This document shows positions 1-12,253 of a stretch of 64,000 bases of DNA, piece after piece. The position numbers and the translations under genes are program-made. The notes beneath the pieces are model-generated. The model was not told the DNA's origin, searched no databases, and saw nothing but the letters and a program-made list of their open reading frames with translations. Every line of letters starts with the position of its first letter. Within the stretch, counting starts at the first letter, position 1. This DNA is from Aurantiochytrium sp. KH105 (Eukaryota > Sar > Bigyra > Thraustochytrida > Thraustochytriidae): contig BGKB01000054.1 of NCBI GenBank assembly GCA_003116975.1, forward strand, positions 124,001 through 188,000. The letters are read 5' to 3'.

Positions 1-2
1 GT

Positions 3-1463
3 CAACATGGCGCCGGAGGTAAGGAAGGCCGCGATTTACAATATGCACATTTGCTGCGGCACTTTTACGAGCCTCGACCTGTCCGGCCCTTTTGCAGTGC
101 GGCTACCGTCGCTCGCGATGCAAATCAAGACAGCGAAGCGGCAGATGCCCAGGCGGGTAGTGCAGAAAATGCCACGGCGCCCGATACCACTGTGCTAGTT
201 CCGGTTCGCTTTATTGCGAGCGCAGCGCGATACACCCTTGCCGTCGACAAGGACGGTCGTGTGTGGTCCTGGGGCTGGAATGGGTCCGGAGTGCTGGGTC
301 ACGGCCCTGGAGCACGATACACGGAGCCGCAAGTCATTGAGGCCCTTGCCGGTCGGCGCGTTACGCACGTCACTGCGGGACCAAACCACGTTCTTGTGGC
401 TGTCGAACAGCTGGGAAGCCAGTTCGCCCTCTCATACGCGCCTCTGCTTGCCGGTGGCGCCGACGCCGGCGGCGAAGTGTCTGGTGCTCCAATCACCGTG
501 GGGATGCAATTGCGCCCGGATCGAGAAAACAACTTTGACATTCGTATTCGGTCAAAGCTGTCTGCCACCCAGGAGCGCGAATCGGAAGCAGAACGAGAGC
601 GCAAGTACTCTGTGCCATGCCACAAGTTTGTTCTCTTCGCGCGATGCCCTAGTTTGCGTGATCATTTGCATGCAGCGGCGACTTTGGAAGGCAAGAGTCT
701 TGACGAGGTTCGCCTCCCCTTCGTTCTGGCACCTCTTGTGCTCAAAGCGCTCGTGGAATATCTGTACACGGATCACCTACGCTCCTGTCCTCCGCATAGG
801 CTGATCGATCTGCAGCAGGTTGCAGAACGTCTGGGCCTGGCCCATCTTGAAGGTCTCTGCAAGCTCGCGCGTCACCAGCGCACGTTGCGAATGAGTCTCG
901 GCAGCGGTAGTTTTGTCGCAGATCAGAGCGCAGGCGAAGCGCCGGTACTCCCGCCTTCGACCTTTGCTCGCGACATGCGACGCGCAGTTGAGGACACTTC
1001 GGACCATAACATCTTTCTTGGTGCTACAGATCCCGATGAGGATGCTGGCGACGGAGATGTTGCTGACATTGGTTCTGATCCCCTGTCCATTGCAAGCAGC
1101 GCCAACATGGACATTCTCTGCAGATATCCTTTTTTTGAAAAGCTGCTTACAGGTTCATTCAAGGAGAGCGTCGACGCGCAGGATAAAGATGCGCGCATCA
1201 TGTTGCACAATTTGACGCCACGCGGGCTCTCTACCCTACTTTACTGGGTCTACTGTGGCGATCGCGCCATTTGCCAGCCAGAGACGGTAATGTCTGTGTT
1301 GGCAAGTGCACGCTGCTTTGGTGTCGACGATCTTGCGCGTGTTTGCGAAGCTCTAATTATCGATCACATTGACGCCGCCTCTGTGGACTACATTGAAGAG
1401 TTCGCGCAGGATACGAATTCGCAGCGCCTCTTGCACTACTGCCGGCGCTTTCGCGAGCTTTGA
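3..1463 (+). CDS. RCC1-repeat / double BTB protein, 5' end probably outside the window
   Basis: The frame is open from the left edge; the first in-frame ATG would be at 51. Residues from about position 210 contain an RCC1 blade (AVDKDGRVWSWGWNGSGVLG, then VTHVTAGPNHVLVAV). Two BTB/POZ units follow. The first holds the VPCHKFVLFARCPSLRDHL signature and LKALVEYLYTDHL. The second holds FFEKLLTGSF and LLYWVYCGD, and each unit ends in a BACK-like helical tail. RCC1-BTB proteins usually act as cullin-3 adaptors or scaffolds; this one is inferred from domains only. A GTAAGG at 19 could be a splice donor, so the first few codons may be intron rather than exon. Only one or two RCC1 blades are visible, consistent with the rest of the propeller lying upstream of the window. 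Confidence 0.8.
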   Translation, partial: QHGAGGKEGRDLQYAHLLRHFYEPRPVRPFCSAATVARDANQDSEAADAQAGSAENATAPDTTVLVPVRFIASAARYTLAVDKDGRVWSWGWNGSGVLGHGPGARYTEPQVIEALAGRRVTHVTAGPNHVLVAVEQLGSQFALSYAPLLAGGADAGGEVSGAPITVGMQLRPDRENNFDIRIRSKLSATQERESEAERERKYSVPCHKFVLFARCPSLRDHLHAAATLEGKSLDEVRLPFVLAPLVLKALVEYLYTDHLRSCPPHRLIDLQQVAERLGLAHLEGLCKLARHQRTLRMSLGSGSFVADQSAGEAPVLPPSTFARDMRRAVEDTSDHNIFLGATDPDEDAGDGDVADIGSDPLSIASSANMDILCRYPFFEKLLTGSFKESVDAQDKDARIMLHNLTPRGLSTLLYWVYCGDRAICQPETVMSVLASARCFGVDDLARVCEALIIDHIDAASVDYIEEFAQDTNSQRLLHYCRRFREL

Positions 1464-1574
1464 AGAGTAAATGATGAAATAATTTCAACGAGTCAGTTGG
1501 ACAAGACAAGGAATGAAAAGAGATGTCTTCACTACGAAATGGATGGTAAATAATAATTGTGCAGAATAATGTAT

Positions 1575-1633
1575 ATGTGAGAGAGAGAGAGCGTATTTGT
1601 GTGCGTGAGAGAGAATGAGAGAGAAAGAGAGTT
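1575..1633. repeat. GA-rich low-complexity tract
   Basis: Short imperfect GAGA runs lie between the convergent 3' ends of the RCC1/BTB gene and the LRR gene. Likely 3' flanking sequence; no coding signal. Confidence 0.6.
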
Positions 1634-1636
1634 AAG

Positions 1637-4102
1637 TCATGGCAAGCCAAGCAGCGCGTGCTCTGGTTGCGGCAACTTAACGGGTCGCTTCAAATAGAGA
1701 CCGAACAAAGGGATAGCCGTAACAAGTTGGTCCACTTGTGCCTGAAGGTCTACTAGACGAGCTTGTAGTCGTAAAAGCTCGCGCTCTTTGGGCTCGCGAC
1801 TTGCGTTGCTCGAACTCAAGTTTCTGTGAGTCGGAGGTCGAAGTCTTTTGCGTCCAAGAGGCAAGCCGTAACGCATGCAAAGCCTGCGAGCAAATTCAAG
1901 CTCCACCACAAGAGTCTTTGCGTGACCAATCTCGTGCCCGAGACGCTTCAATTCATTGTTTAGCGCAAGCTGGGGCATCCGTTGCGTATCTGAAGGATGG
2001 ACATGGCTGTTTTTTTTTTGTGTGTTTTTGCAATCGTCAGATGTGCGTCTTGATCGAGATTGAGGTGAAGGACGCTCAAGTGAACTTACTGGCAATGCGA
2101 GAGCGTTTGGTTTGTCCGTAACGCTTCTGATAAGGCACGCTTACCTCCCTCACCAAAATCATTGCGCACAATGCTGTGAAGTCGCGAGTTTGTCAGTTTC
2201 GTGGCCAAGCTGCATTTTCGAGAAAAACCTGCGAGAAGATCGTCATTGCTTTCGATATTTTCCTTTCAGGTAACTCACGAGAATCGTTCGAGCTTGCGCG
2301 TGTTGCGCAACATGTCTGCGATAGCAAAGGCGCCGGCATCCCCAATCCGGTTTGCCTCAATGCTGGAACAGGTGTCAGTCCAATTCTATAAAGCAATGCA
2401 AACAAACGAATTCTGCGCGCACACGTACCTGCATCGTTCGAGCGTTTGGTTGTGCAGGATGCCTCGCGCAATTGCTTTTGCCCCTTCGTCTCCAATCTCG
2501 TTCGAGCGAAGGCTATCGCCGCATCCATCCACCCACCCACCCATCCACCGATACCAAAAAAAAATAATCACAGGAAACCTCACGTGTCAGAATTCAGAAT
2601 TGGCTTGGGTAAAGTCGCTTTTGGAGCACGCCATGCGTCTTGGAAACGTACCAAAGAGCAATGAGCCGGCGGTTGACTTCAAGCATGCGAGCGAATGCTT
2701 TGGCTCCAGAAACGCCCACATTATTACCCTCAATACTGCGTGTATGCGATCATTAGGCCCGGAAGCGGAAGAGCTATTCATGTAAGTTCAAGCAAATTGG
2801 CAAGCTCGTCCATGCGACGCAAGCAACTTACTTGATGAGCAGCACGGACTGATTCTCTTCCAGTGCACTTGCGAGCGTGCAGGCCCCAGTGTCCCCAAGG
2901 ACGTTCATTCCAAGTCTGCGCTCACGCAGTTGTCACGTCACGCATGGTCAGTCATATGAGATCCCAGAGTCAAGATAAAAGCGCGTGCGCTCGTGACGTA
3001 CTCGACTTTTTGGAGGCGCGCGCACGCGTTAATTGACGCTGCAAGCGCAATGGCGCCGCGTGGGCCAATTTGGTTGTCTTCAAGACTGAGATGTCGACCC
3101 AAGCAAGAGGAAGTCAGTTAGTTTATTCAGTAAAAGCAAAACAGGGAAATCTATCTGCGCTGCGGAAACGTACTCGAGAATATATAGTCCTGGTAAGCGT
3201 TCAAGAGCAGGCGCAAGGGCCTCGATTGCAGTGTCGCTTACGTTGCAGCCACTCAAACTACAAGACAGCGCGATAGCGAAGGTCAGCCAACTGAAGAGCT
3301 CTGGAAAAAGCAATGTTGGAGAAAACAAGAATTACCGAAACGTACATGAGACGTCGAAGCGTTGGGGCAAGCCGTGGTGCCAGGGAGCATACTCCACGCG
3401 TGCCAAGTTTGACGCCGAAGATACTGAGAGAATAACTTGTGAGTGAACACGCAACGGGAAGAGCAGCAAGTCAGGTGTGATGGACTTACTTGAGCGTGAC
3501 GAGCCGCTTTGTGAGCGCGATTCCCGTCCAGAGTGCCTCAAAGGTTTCCAGATCGAGGAGTTCTTTGTCTACATCGGGGCTCTGCGAGGCGCGTATGCTA
3601 CATGATCACGATAAACCTGAACGTCAGCGTGGTGAACGAGAGGAAGAACAAGATGTTTGCAATGGGAAAACGCGAACTCACCGTAGCACTTGCAGACTGG
3701 GATGAAGTCCCACGATGGAGGCGATGGCGGCAGCTCGAAGTGTCGTCATGCCCTTGGCATTAAGTCTGCGTACATTTTTCAGTCGTGAAAAAAAAAGAGT
3801 CCAGAGTTAGCGTCAACTATGCAGGGGGAAAACGAGGGCACGGTCCACGCTTCGGTAACGTACGTAAGTTCCTCAAGAACGACATTGCAACGCAGCAATA
3901 CCTCGAGCTCCTGCATTCTGTTCTCGTCGATATCGTATCCGTCGAGACTATCCAGTTGCTGCCGTCAGTGATCTTCCTCTCTCGTTTGCTGTACGCTTTC
4001 CGCGGGGCGTCGCAAGGCGACGTACTCTATGATCCTGGCAAAGGGAGCGATCTTGCAAAAGTCCTCGAGCGCGCTGGCGCTTGGGATCTGGTCCTGCGCC
4101 AT
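1637..4102 (-). CDS. RNI/NLR-type leucine-rich-repeat protein, one repeat per exon, C-terminal coiled coil
   Basis: Reading on the minus strand I can place exons at 3864-3958, 3682-3765, 3490-3597, 3346-3423, 3174-3257, 3002-3085, 2832-2915, 2652-2735, 2429-2512, 2279-2362, 2090-2173 and 1637-2006. Every junction has a GTA(A/C)GT or GTGAGT donor and a CAG/TAG acceptor, and every internal junction after 3864 is phase 2. Eight exons are exactly 84 nt, that is 28 residues. Each is an RNI-type LRR, for example LRSNEIGDEGAKAIARGIL and IEANRIGDAGAFAIADML. The last exon encodes a basic linker and a coiled coil (ERELLRLQARLVDLQAQVDQL). The 5' end is unresolved. A plausible first exon (4026-4102, MAQDQIPSASALEDFCKIAP) ends in phase 2, but the next exon needs phase 0. 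Repeats of this type bind proteins; no NACHT or kinase domain is visible. Confidence 0.75.
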
Positions 4103-4594
4103 GACGCTCTTGCGTATTTCGACGCAGCTTTGGCGTCCGCGGCGGCGGCGGCAGCGATAGCGATGGGGCCGCGAAGCGGAGCGGGGCGAGGCCTGCCCTG
4201 CGCAGTGGCTGCTGTCCCCCAGCTCGTCCGCCGGCCAGGCCGCGAGCCTGCGTGCCGCGTGACATTGGGGCTCTGGCCTCCTGCGGCCAGCGGCGAAGGC
4301 GCGGCGAACGAAGCAAATCGGGTGATTAGCATGCACGTAGCAGTAGCGTACCGCCTCGCTAGGCATTGTACTCGGCAAAGAACCGCGGCACCGACCAGCA
4401 GGTTCTGGGGATCTTGCTCGAGCACGAAGGTCGTTGAAGGGAATTTGGTTGCGATGAGGCGGGGGAGATAGATAGAGACGTTGAGCAAGATTGAGCACCT
4501 GCGCAGTGATTGTTGGACAAAAGTTGGATTAGCGTTTTGCAGGATGCGAGAATCAAGAATCAGAAAGGACGACAACGAGTTATGCGATCGAGGC

Positions 4595-4602
4595 TAGGCC
4601 TA
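4595..4602. promoter_or_regulatory. TAGGCCTA palindrome, copy 1 of 8
   Basis: Perfect 8-bp palindrome in noncoding DNA. Other copies start at 13521, 13752, 18367, 24469, 41728, 45836 and 51819. Function unknown; see findings. Confidence 0.4.
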
Positions 4603-4825
4603 GCTGCAGTGGATCGAGACGTCCAAAAAGCTATGGGGCACTGGTTGCAACCAAAGCCCCAAAGAACCGCATAAGCTGTCCTCTCCCGCCCATGCTTCTC
4701 GAGCACCTCGGTCGCTCAGAACCAACCCCCTCGCCGCCTTCCCCAACTTCTCGTTCGTTCGTTGACCGGCAGCACTCCGCTCCGTTGGTCCACCACACGT
4801 ACATTCATCCCTTTGCTGTCCGCGC

Positions 4826-4855
4826 AGTGCAGTGCAGTGCAGTGCAGTGCAGTGC
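4826..4855. repeat. (AGTGC)n pentanucleotide microsatellite
   Basis: Six consecutive AGTGC units in intergenic DNA. Confidence 0.9.
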
Positions 4856-5267
4856 ATTGCTGCTGCTCCTGGCTGGCCACAGAGCTCGTCTCGATCCCCG
4901 TGCAGCGCGCGCAGTCACTACTGACTCACGCGCGCGCACACCGCCCGCCTGCCTGCCATCCAATGACGCCAGCCACCGCTGCCACTCCAACTGGCGCTGG
5001 CGATGACGACGCACACCGAAATCACGAGTGAGCCAACTACTACCTATGTCCTTCTTCCCGATCCGCAGGGCTTGCACGCGTGACGCCACGCCACGCCGCG
5101 CCGTGCCGCGCGATGCGCTGCGATGCGGTAGTGGTGCGATGCGATACGAAGTGCCGCGATGTCACGCGCTCGCGGCACGGCTGCTCGCGGCCGCACCCTG
5201 CACGCTATGTGGGCTGCGGCCGACGTTGCTCGGACGACAGCCTCCTCTTACAGCGCACCCTTTTGGC

Positions 5268-5291
5268 AGCTAGCTAGCTAGCTAGCTAGCT
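5268..5291. repeat. (AGCT)n tetranucleotide microsatellite
   Basis: About six self-complementary AGCT units; the tract is fully palindromic. Confidence 0.9.
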
Positions 5292-5935
5292 TTCTCCCTG
5301 CTGCCGCGAGCGAGCGTGGCGTGTCTCCATCCGCTGCGCAGGGTTGGACACTGCCGCTCCTGCACGTGCTCGCGTGCGTGCTCGCGCGCCTGCGTGCGCA
5401 AGGCGACGGGATGCCAAGCAGGACTTGGCCTGGGCTGCCGTGTCGAGGCCGCGAGAGTGCGTGTAATAAATATCCCGCGTCGCCTAGCTGGCAAAAGCAG
5501 CGGAGCGGCCCAGAGGCGGCGCGGCGCACACCTCCTCCCATCCTCGCCTCTCCTCTCCGCCCCCGCTCCGCCCGCGCCACCCTCGCCGGCCGGCCGGCCG
5601 CGCCGCGCCGCGCTGCGCCCGAGCGTGCGACACGCAGCGCGGGCGGCGCAAGCGGCGCAGGCGGCGCAAGCGGCGGCGGCGCGAGGCAGCGCAGGCGGCG
5701 GTGCGGCGCGTGCACAAGGCGCCTCCCGGCCGCCGGCGCGTAGCCGGCGCCTAGCGGGTGCTAGGCGCCGCGACGCACGTGTTTTCTTTCCGCTGTGCAA
5801 GCAGAGCGGAGCGGGAGCTCGGTCCCTGAGCAGGGCGGGCAGGGGCGGAAAGCGGAAGAAAGAAGGGCAGAAACAGCGGATTCCAATCCGCATTCGAGCA
5901 CGCCGCGGCGCTTCGCTTCGGGCGGCGACCTCGCG

Positions 5936-5962
5936 CGAGCGAGCGAGCGAGCGAGCGAGCGG
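5936..5962. repeat. (GCGA)n microsatellite
   Basis: About six GCGA units within a CG-rich flank upstream of the NIPA gene. Confidence 0.85.
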
Positions 5963-6084
5963 GCGTGGCGGGCGGGCGGGCGCGGCGTGCGCGGCGGCGC
6001 AGAGCGGCGGCAGGGCGCGCGGCGGCGCGGAGGTCCGTCGGCCGGCGGGCGGGATCGGGCCGGAGGGATCGAGCAGATCGATCA

Positions 6085-7820
<1,736 letters not shown>

Positions 7821-8427
7821 TCGATTTGCGTGGCGTGCTGGTTGCTGCGCTATGCTGCGATGAGCGTGCACCAAATTATTAACTTGTTGTTCTTTTCCTC
7901 CTTTCGGATGGCCTCCTGTCGCGTCCCTCCTTCTCATCACCGTGTGCGCACACAAAGGTGTCAGCTGTCGCTGTTCCTGACTGTGAAGACGAGCCTACCC
8001 TGTCTTTGTTTCGACCTGTGTACCATCCTCGCAAGCATTCTCGTCCTCGATCATCATTGTGTGTGTGTAATGAATCATGCTTTTATCTCTTTTCAAAGAG
8101 CCTGCCATGCCGAATTGTTGTTGTTGTTGTTGTTGTTGTTATTAAGCCTGAAAAGAAGCAACAAGGATCAATCGTTGTCGCAATATCAATACGTTGTCGC
8201 AATATCGATACGTTGTCGAATCAATACATTGTCGAATCAATTTGTTGTTGCCTACGTTGTTATTGCAAAATCGCGAGCCAATTAAGGTCAATCGTGTGCT
8301 GATATCTACTTGTGGGAGCGCAAGAATCAATGAAATAATCTCAAATTAAAAAATTAAAATTAAATCCATTCCTTCAGCTTCGTCTTTCTTGACCGAGATG
8401 CACTATTTGTTAAAACTTGAAACTTGA
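7821..8427. other. AT-richer intergenic region between convergent genes
   Basis: Holds a (TTG)n tract at 8115-8142 and degenerate repeats of the type CGTTGTCGCAATATC between about 8170 and 8245. No gene seen; probably the 3' flanks of the two convergent genes. Confidence 0.6.
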
Positions 8428-9270
8428 TCATGTTTGGAAATGAATTGAGAGAGCGCCGCAGACACATTCTCCCGCGAGTATCATCAAGACAATGAAGAGA
8501 GTGTTGTTGCACACAGGGATAAAATGAAGGTTTGGCGCGACCAGAAATCCCACCACACAGCACGCGGAAGCCAGGGAATGGGCCATGATGATTCTGCTTC
8601 TCGTATGGTACGCGAGCGTGAGGCTCATCGCGAATGCCAGACAGATCAAAGAAAATGACGCACTCGTGCAGGTGTAGCCGGTGACGTTCTCATCTTCCAT
8701 GTCATCGCTGCCCCTGATAGCAACGAGACTTGAACAGCAAATGAAAGTTCCTGCCATGCAGAGATATGAACAAGAGTCATACATCGTAAAAGTGGTGGCC
8801 TCGGAGATCATTCTGAACCTCGAAAGAATGAGACATACCAAGAGGCCGACCGCGACAGTAACGCGATATCCTGGCTCAGGGCATGACCCTTCAACATCTT
8901 TCATGAATTGAAGGGTCAAAGCGCAGATGACACCCATCTCACCGAAGGCCGAGGTCTGCACCTGCTTGCGGTTAATGGCCTGACGACACATCGAAAGAAT
9001 GGCCAAGCTCAAAAACACCATCGCACAGACCGCGACAACTCGATTACAAGTGTGCTGGGACACATCATTGGCGTCGTCGAAAGCCAAATTCAAGCACACC
9101 ATGAAATTGGCCACAGTCCCCAAACTCAACACACTCGTCAGAGCAGTTAAGACGCTTTCACTCCATCGCCCCTTGCAGCCCTGTGCAGCAGCGTTCAGTG
9201 GGATCTCGATCTCCATGGCCTCATAAGGAATATCCGGTTCCCCTTCCGCGGGGTTCTCTCCGTAGAGCAT
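8428..9270 (-). CDS. Multipass membrane protein of unknown family
   Basis: From the ATG at 9270 the protein is about 280 residues. The frame stays open upstream to at least 9387 without another ATG. It has about eight hydrophobic segments, among them VLTALTSVLSLGTVANFMVCL, VVAVCAMVFLSLAILSMC, VTVAVGLLVCLILSRF, SFSLICLAFAMSLTLAY and LFIVLMILAGECVCGALSI. Cysteines are frequent in the loops and in the membrane. I do not recognise the family. A short acidic leader precedes the first helix. A coding-like stretch in another minus frame at about 9400-9780 may be a 5' exon (see findings), which would lengthen the N-terminus. Confidence is good that this is a gene and low for its start. Confidence 0.65.
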   Translation of the reverse strand: MLYGENPAEGEPDIPYEAMEIEIPLNAAAQGCKGRWSESVLTALTSVLSLGTVANFMVCLNLAFDDANDVSQHTCNRVVAVCAMVFLSLAILSMCRQAINRKQVQTSAFGEMGVICALTLQFMKDVEGSCPEPGYRVTVAVGLLVCLILSRFRMISEATTFTMYDSCSYLCMAGTFICCSSLVAIRGSDDMEDENVTGYTCTSASFSLICLAFAMSLTLAYHTRSRIIMAHSLASACCVVGFLVAPNLHFIPVCNNTLFIVLMILAGECVCGALSIHFQT

Positions 9271-9646
9271 TGTCTTGATTGACGTCAAGACGGCTAGCAA
9301 GCAACCCAACCGAAGCGACGGCTTTCCGATCGCTGATTTAGTACTAAGCAGGCCACTCTCGCCAAGCGTGCGGCCGCGAGACGACAAGCAGCCCAGCGAA
9401 CGAGGCTTCCTCGTCCGATCTCAATCGATCAACCTCGACCTCGACCTTGCTTAGGCTCGAGCTCTTGCGTTTCGGGTTTGCTGGCGAGGCAACGACGGCC
9501 AGAGGGCCAACTCCGGCAAAGAACTCGAAGCGAAAGCGATCTTCTGTCCGGTTCTCGGCCGAGGCGGCCGGCTCGAAGCCCAGGTTCTCCGGCGTTGCCA
9601 GCGGGAGAATCTGTGAGGACCCCCTCCCCTGGATATTGTCTAACAT

Positions 9647-10278
9647 TCGCAAATCAATCAACAGCGACGTGCGAACAGACTCGAGCAACGGCGGGGACCG
9701 CTCGGCCCAGCCGTGGATGAGCGCTGCATGCAGAGCAGGGGTGACGACATTGAGCGGGCTTTCGTCGTTGACGAGGAGATGGTCATCATGGCTTGAGGAT
9801 CAGTGAAGGCGACGTCGGAACTACTTGTAATTGATTCATTGACTGGAGTCGAGACGATGCCAACGCAAACGATGATGATAAGATAACGCTCGAGCGGAAA
9901 AGCGACAAAGACCTCGACGGACGAAAGACGGAAATAAGGCACGGATTCTCGAACCAGGCGTGATCGAGCGATGCAGCGCCGCCAGCCAGGTCTTGCTTGC
10001 GTGGCACTGCAGCTGCAAGAACAACAAGGACAACAACAAGGAGAAAACAAGAAGAACCGACTCTCTCCGGAGCAAGCGAACCTTGGTCGCTGAGCCAGAA
10101 TCCTGACGCAGCCTGCGCTGCGCTGCGCGTCGAGTGGAGGCGAGGCGGCGACCGGGGCCGCGCGGGAGAGGCAGCGCCGCGCCCGTCCACTTCCTCCCTC
10201 CCCGCCTTCTCCGCCCGCAGGCGCCGCCCAGAGGAACGAACGAGCGAGCGAGCGAGCAAGCGCGAACGAACGACCAAG
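9647..10278. other. Upstream region of the Ost-alpha/TMEM184 gene
   Basis: Several open frames overlap on both strands, all of low-complexity composition. No domain seen; probably promoter and 5' UTR, apart from a possible exon of the divergent membrane-protein gene near its left end. Confidence 0.4.
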
Positions 10279-12066
10279 ATGGCGTCCGGAGTGCCGACGG
10301 CGGCGCCGACGGCGACGTTGGCGCCGACCGGGACGCCGACGCTGCAGCCAACGGGGGCGCCGACGCTGACTGCCGTTGCGCAAAACATGGGCGACTTTGT
10401 GAACGGCGAAGCCGCGCTCTTCATTGCGCTGGCGAGCGCGCTACTGGCCATCTGGATTTCGCTGTACAATATTTTCCGGCATCTGGTCAACTACAACGAG
10501 CCCTTGCTGCAAAAGAACATCATCCGCATCCTCTTCATGGTCACGTTTTACGCAGCCTTTTCCTTGCTCTCGTTGCTCTTTCCAAACGCCCAAATCTACC
10601 TCGACTCGATCCGCGACGTGTATGAAGCCTTTGTGGTCTATTGTTTTCTCAACCTCATGCTCATTTACTGCGGAGGCGAGAACGCTTGTCTGTCAGTCAT
10701 CATGCATGACCCAGGTGCCATCTCGCACGTCTGGCCCATGAACTGGTGTCTGCCCCACATTGCGATGAACGCTCGGTTCTTGCGCATCTGCAAGCAGTGG
10801 ACCTTGCAATTTGTCATCATCAAGCCGATCATGGCCATTCTCAATCTCTTCATTATTGGGTCCGACAAGGTCAACAAGCACGCTTGGGATATTACACAAA
10901 ATATCGTGTACAACGTCTCGTATACAGCAGCGCTCTACGCGCTTGTCTTGTTCTACAAGGCCACGCACGGTCACCCGGGTCTCAAGAGTCAATACCCGGT
11001 TCTCAAGTTTGTTTCTGTGAAGTTGGTTGTCTTCGCCACATACTATCAAAGCTTTCTCGTCAGCGTCATTCCTGACATCCCCGAAAAGACGCTCGATTCA
11101 TTCAACAGCTTCTTGCTCTGTTGCGAGATGGTTGTTTTCGCTCTCATGCAGTTTTGGGCCTTCCATTATGCCGAGTTCACGCTCTCCGCTGCTGGAAAGC
11201 GCGCGCACATTGCCTCGCGTCACGATAGCGCATTTGACTCAGTGGGAATCGATATGCCCACTCGCAATGGCGGTGGAGGCAACGCCGGTGGTGGCGAAGC
11301 CAACGGGGCCGCGGGCGGATCCATTGGCGCCGGGGCCGACCGCTCTGGCATCTCGGACAAGGACACGGCCTTTAACAATGCACGCAAGGTCATTGACATG
11401 CAAGACGTTGCTTCTGACGCCTACATTAACTTTAGTCACAAGTACGGCGAGCACGTCTTGCTCGACACGACCGGAAACTCAGGAGGCACATCCATGATGG
11501 ATGACACGGACGACGAAGATCATAACGTGGGCGTAACCGGCCAGTCAAAGGGGTCTAGATTTGGACTTGGGCGGATTGGAAATACGATGCGCTCGTTGGC
11601 CACAGGCGGACGTGCCGGCGGAGTCGGGGGCGATGACGATCTCGAGCCCGTGGCCGTGAACCCCTTTGCCGGCGCAGGCGGTGCCGAAACGGGGCCCTCT
11701 GCCGGTATGCAGGGTCACGGACACACAGATGCTGAGCAAAGCGCTGTCGACTTCCGCCTTCCCTCTTTTCCAACCTCTCCATCGACGGAGGGAGATACGC
11801 AAGGCAGAGGTCTCGACAATCCTTTTGAGCAAGACCTCAGAGACCCTCTGCGCTCCAAGGGCGGGGACACATCGATGGGTTTTGATGCCGTCGAGGGCTC
11901 TGACGATCCTTTCTCTTCCGGTGAAGGCGCTGCAAGTCAGGGATGGACAGCGGACTTTTCCGATCCTCGGCCGGCATCTGCAGCGAGCAAGACCAAGAAG
12001 AAGAAGAAGAAGAAGCAGCAAGAGGAAAACACTGATGACGCCTCCGACCAGTTGCAGTTGACATAG
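10279..12066 (+). CDS. Ost-alpha / TMEM184 (DUF300) family seven-helix membrane protein
   Basis: The ATG at 10279 (ACCAAGATGG context) gives 595 residues. A Thr/Pro/Ala-rich leader (TAAPTATLAPTGTPTLQPTG) precedes the membrane core. Family landmarks follow: FLMVTFYAAFSLLSLLFP-like helix 2, then RDVYEAFVVYCFLNLMLIYCGGENA. Further on are the cytosolic segment RFLRICKQWTLQFVIIKPIM and SVKLVVFATYYQSFLVSVIP. Members transport organic solutes or act in membrane signalling; the human TMEM184 branch is poorly defined. The C-terminal half from about residue 310 is disordered. It is rich in Gly, Asp and Ser and ends with a lysine run (KTKKKKKKKQQ). The substrate cannot be read from sequence. Confidence 0.88.
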   Translation: MASGVPTAAPTATLAPTGTPTLQPTGAPTLTAVAQNMGDFVNGEAALFIALASALLAIWISLYNIFRHLVNYNEPLLQKNIIRILFMVTFYAAFSLLSLLFPNAQIYLDSIRDVYEAFVVYCFLNLMLIYCGGENACLSVIMHDPGAISHVWPMNWCLPHIAMNARFLRICKQWTLQFVIIKPIMAILNLFIIGSDKVNKHAWDITQNIVYNVSYTAALYALVLFYKATHGHPGLKSQYPVLKFVSVKLVVFATYYQSFLVSVIPDIPEKTLDSFNSFLLCCEMVVFALMQFWAFHYAEFTLSAAGKRAHIASRHDSAFDSVGIDMPTRNGGGGNAGGGEANGAAGGSIGAGADRSGISDKDTAFNNARKVIDMQDVASDAYINFSHKYGEHVLLDTTGNSGGTSMMDDTDDEDHNVGVTGQSKGSRFGLGRIGNTMRSLATGGRAGGVGGDDDLEPVAVNPFAGAGGAETGPSAGMQGHGHTDAEQSAVDFRLPSFPTSPSTEGDTQGRGLDNPFEQDLRDPLRSKGGDTSMGFDAVEGSDDPFSSGEGAASQGWTADFSDPRPASAASKTKKKKKKKQQEENTDDASDQLQLT

Positions 12067-12253
12067 CGAAGATGATGTCACGAAGAAGAAGAAAAATTAA
12101 CCAACCAAAAAGACAAAGACGGATTCACTCACTCACTTGCGTCGGGCCTTGCTTCTGTGATTCTACTCATACTAACAACTCTAATAACATTGCTTTGATT
12201 AACCCTGCTTTTCATTGCGCATCCAACCATTCTGCAAGTCTACATCACGCTCG

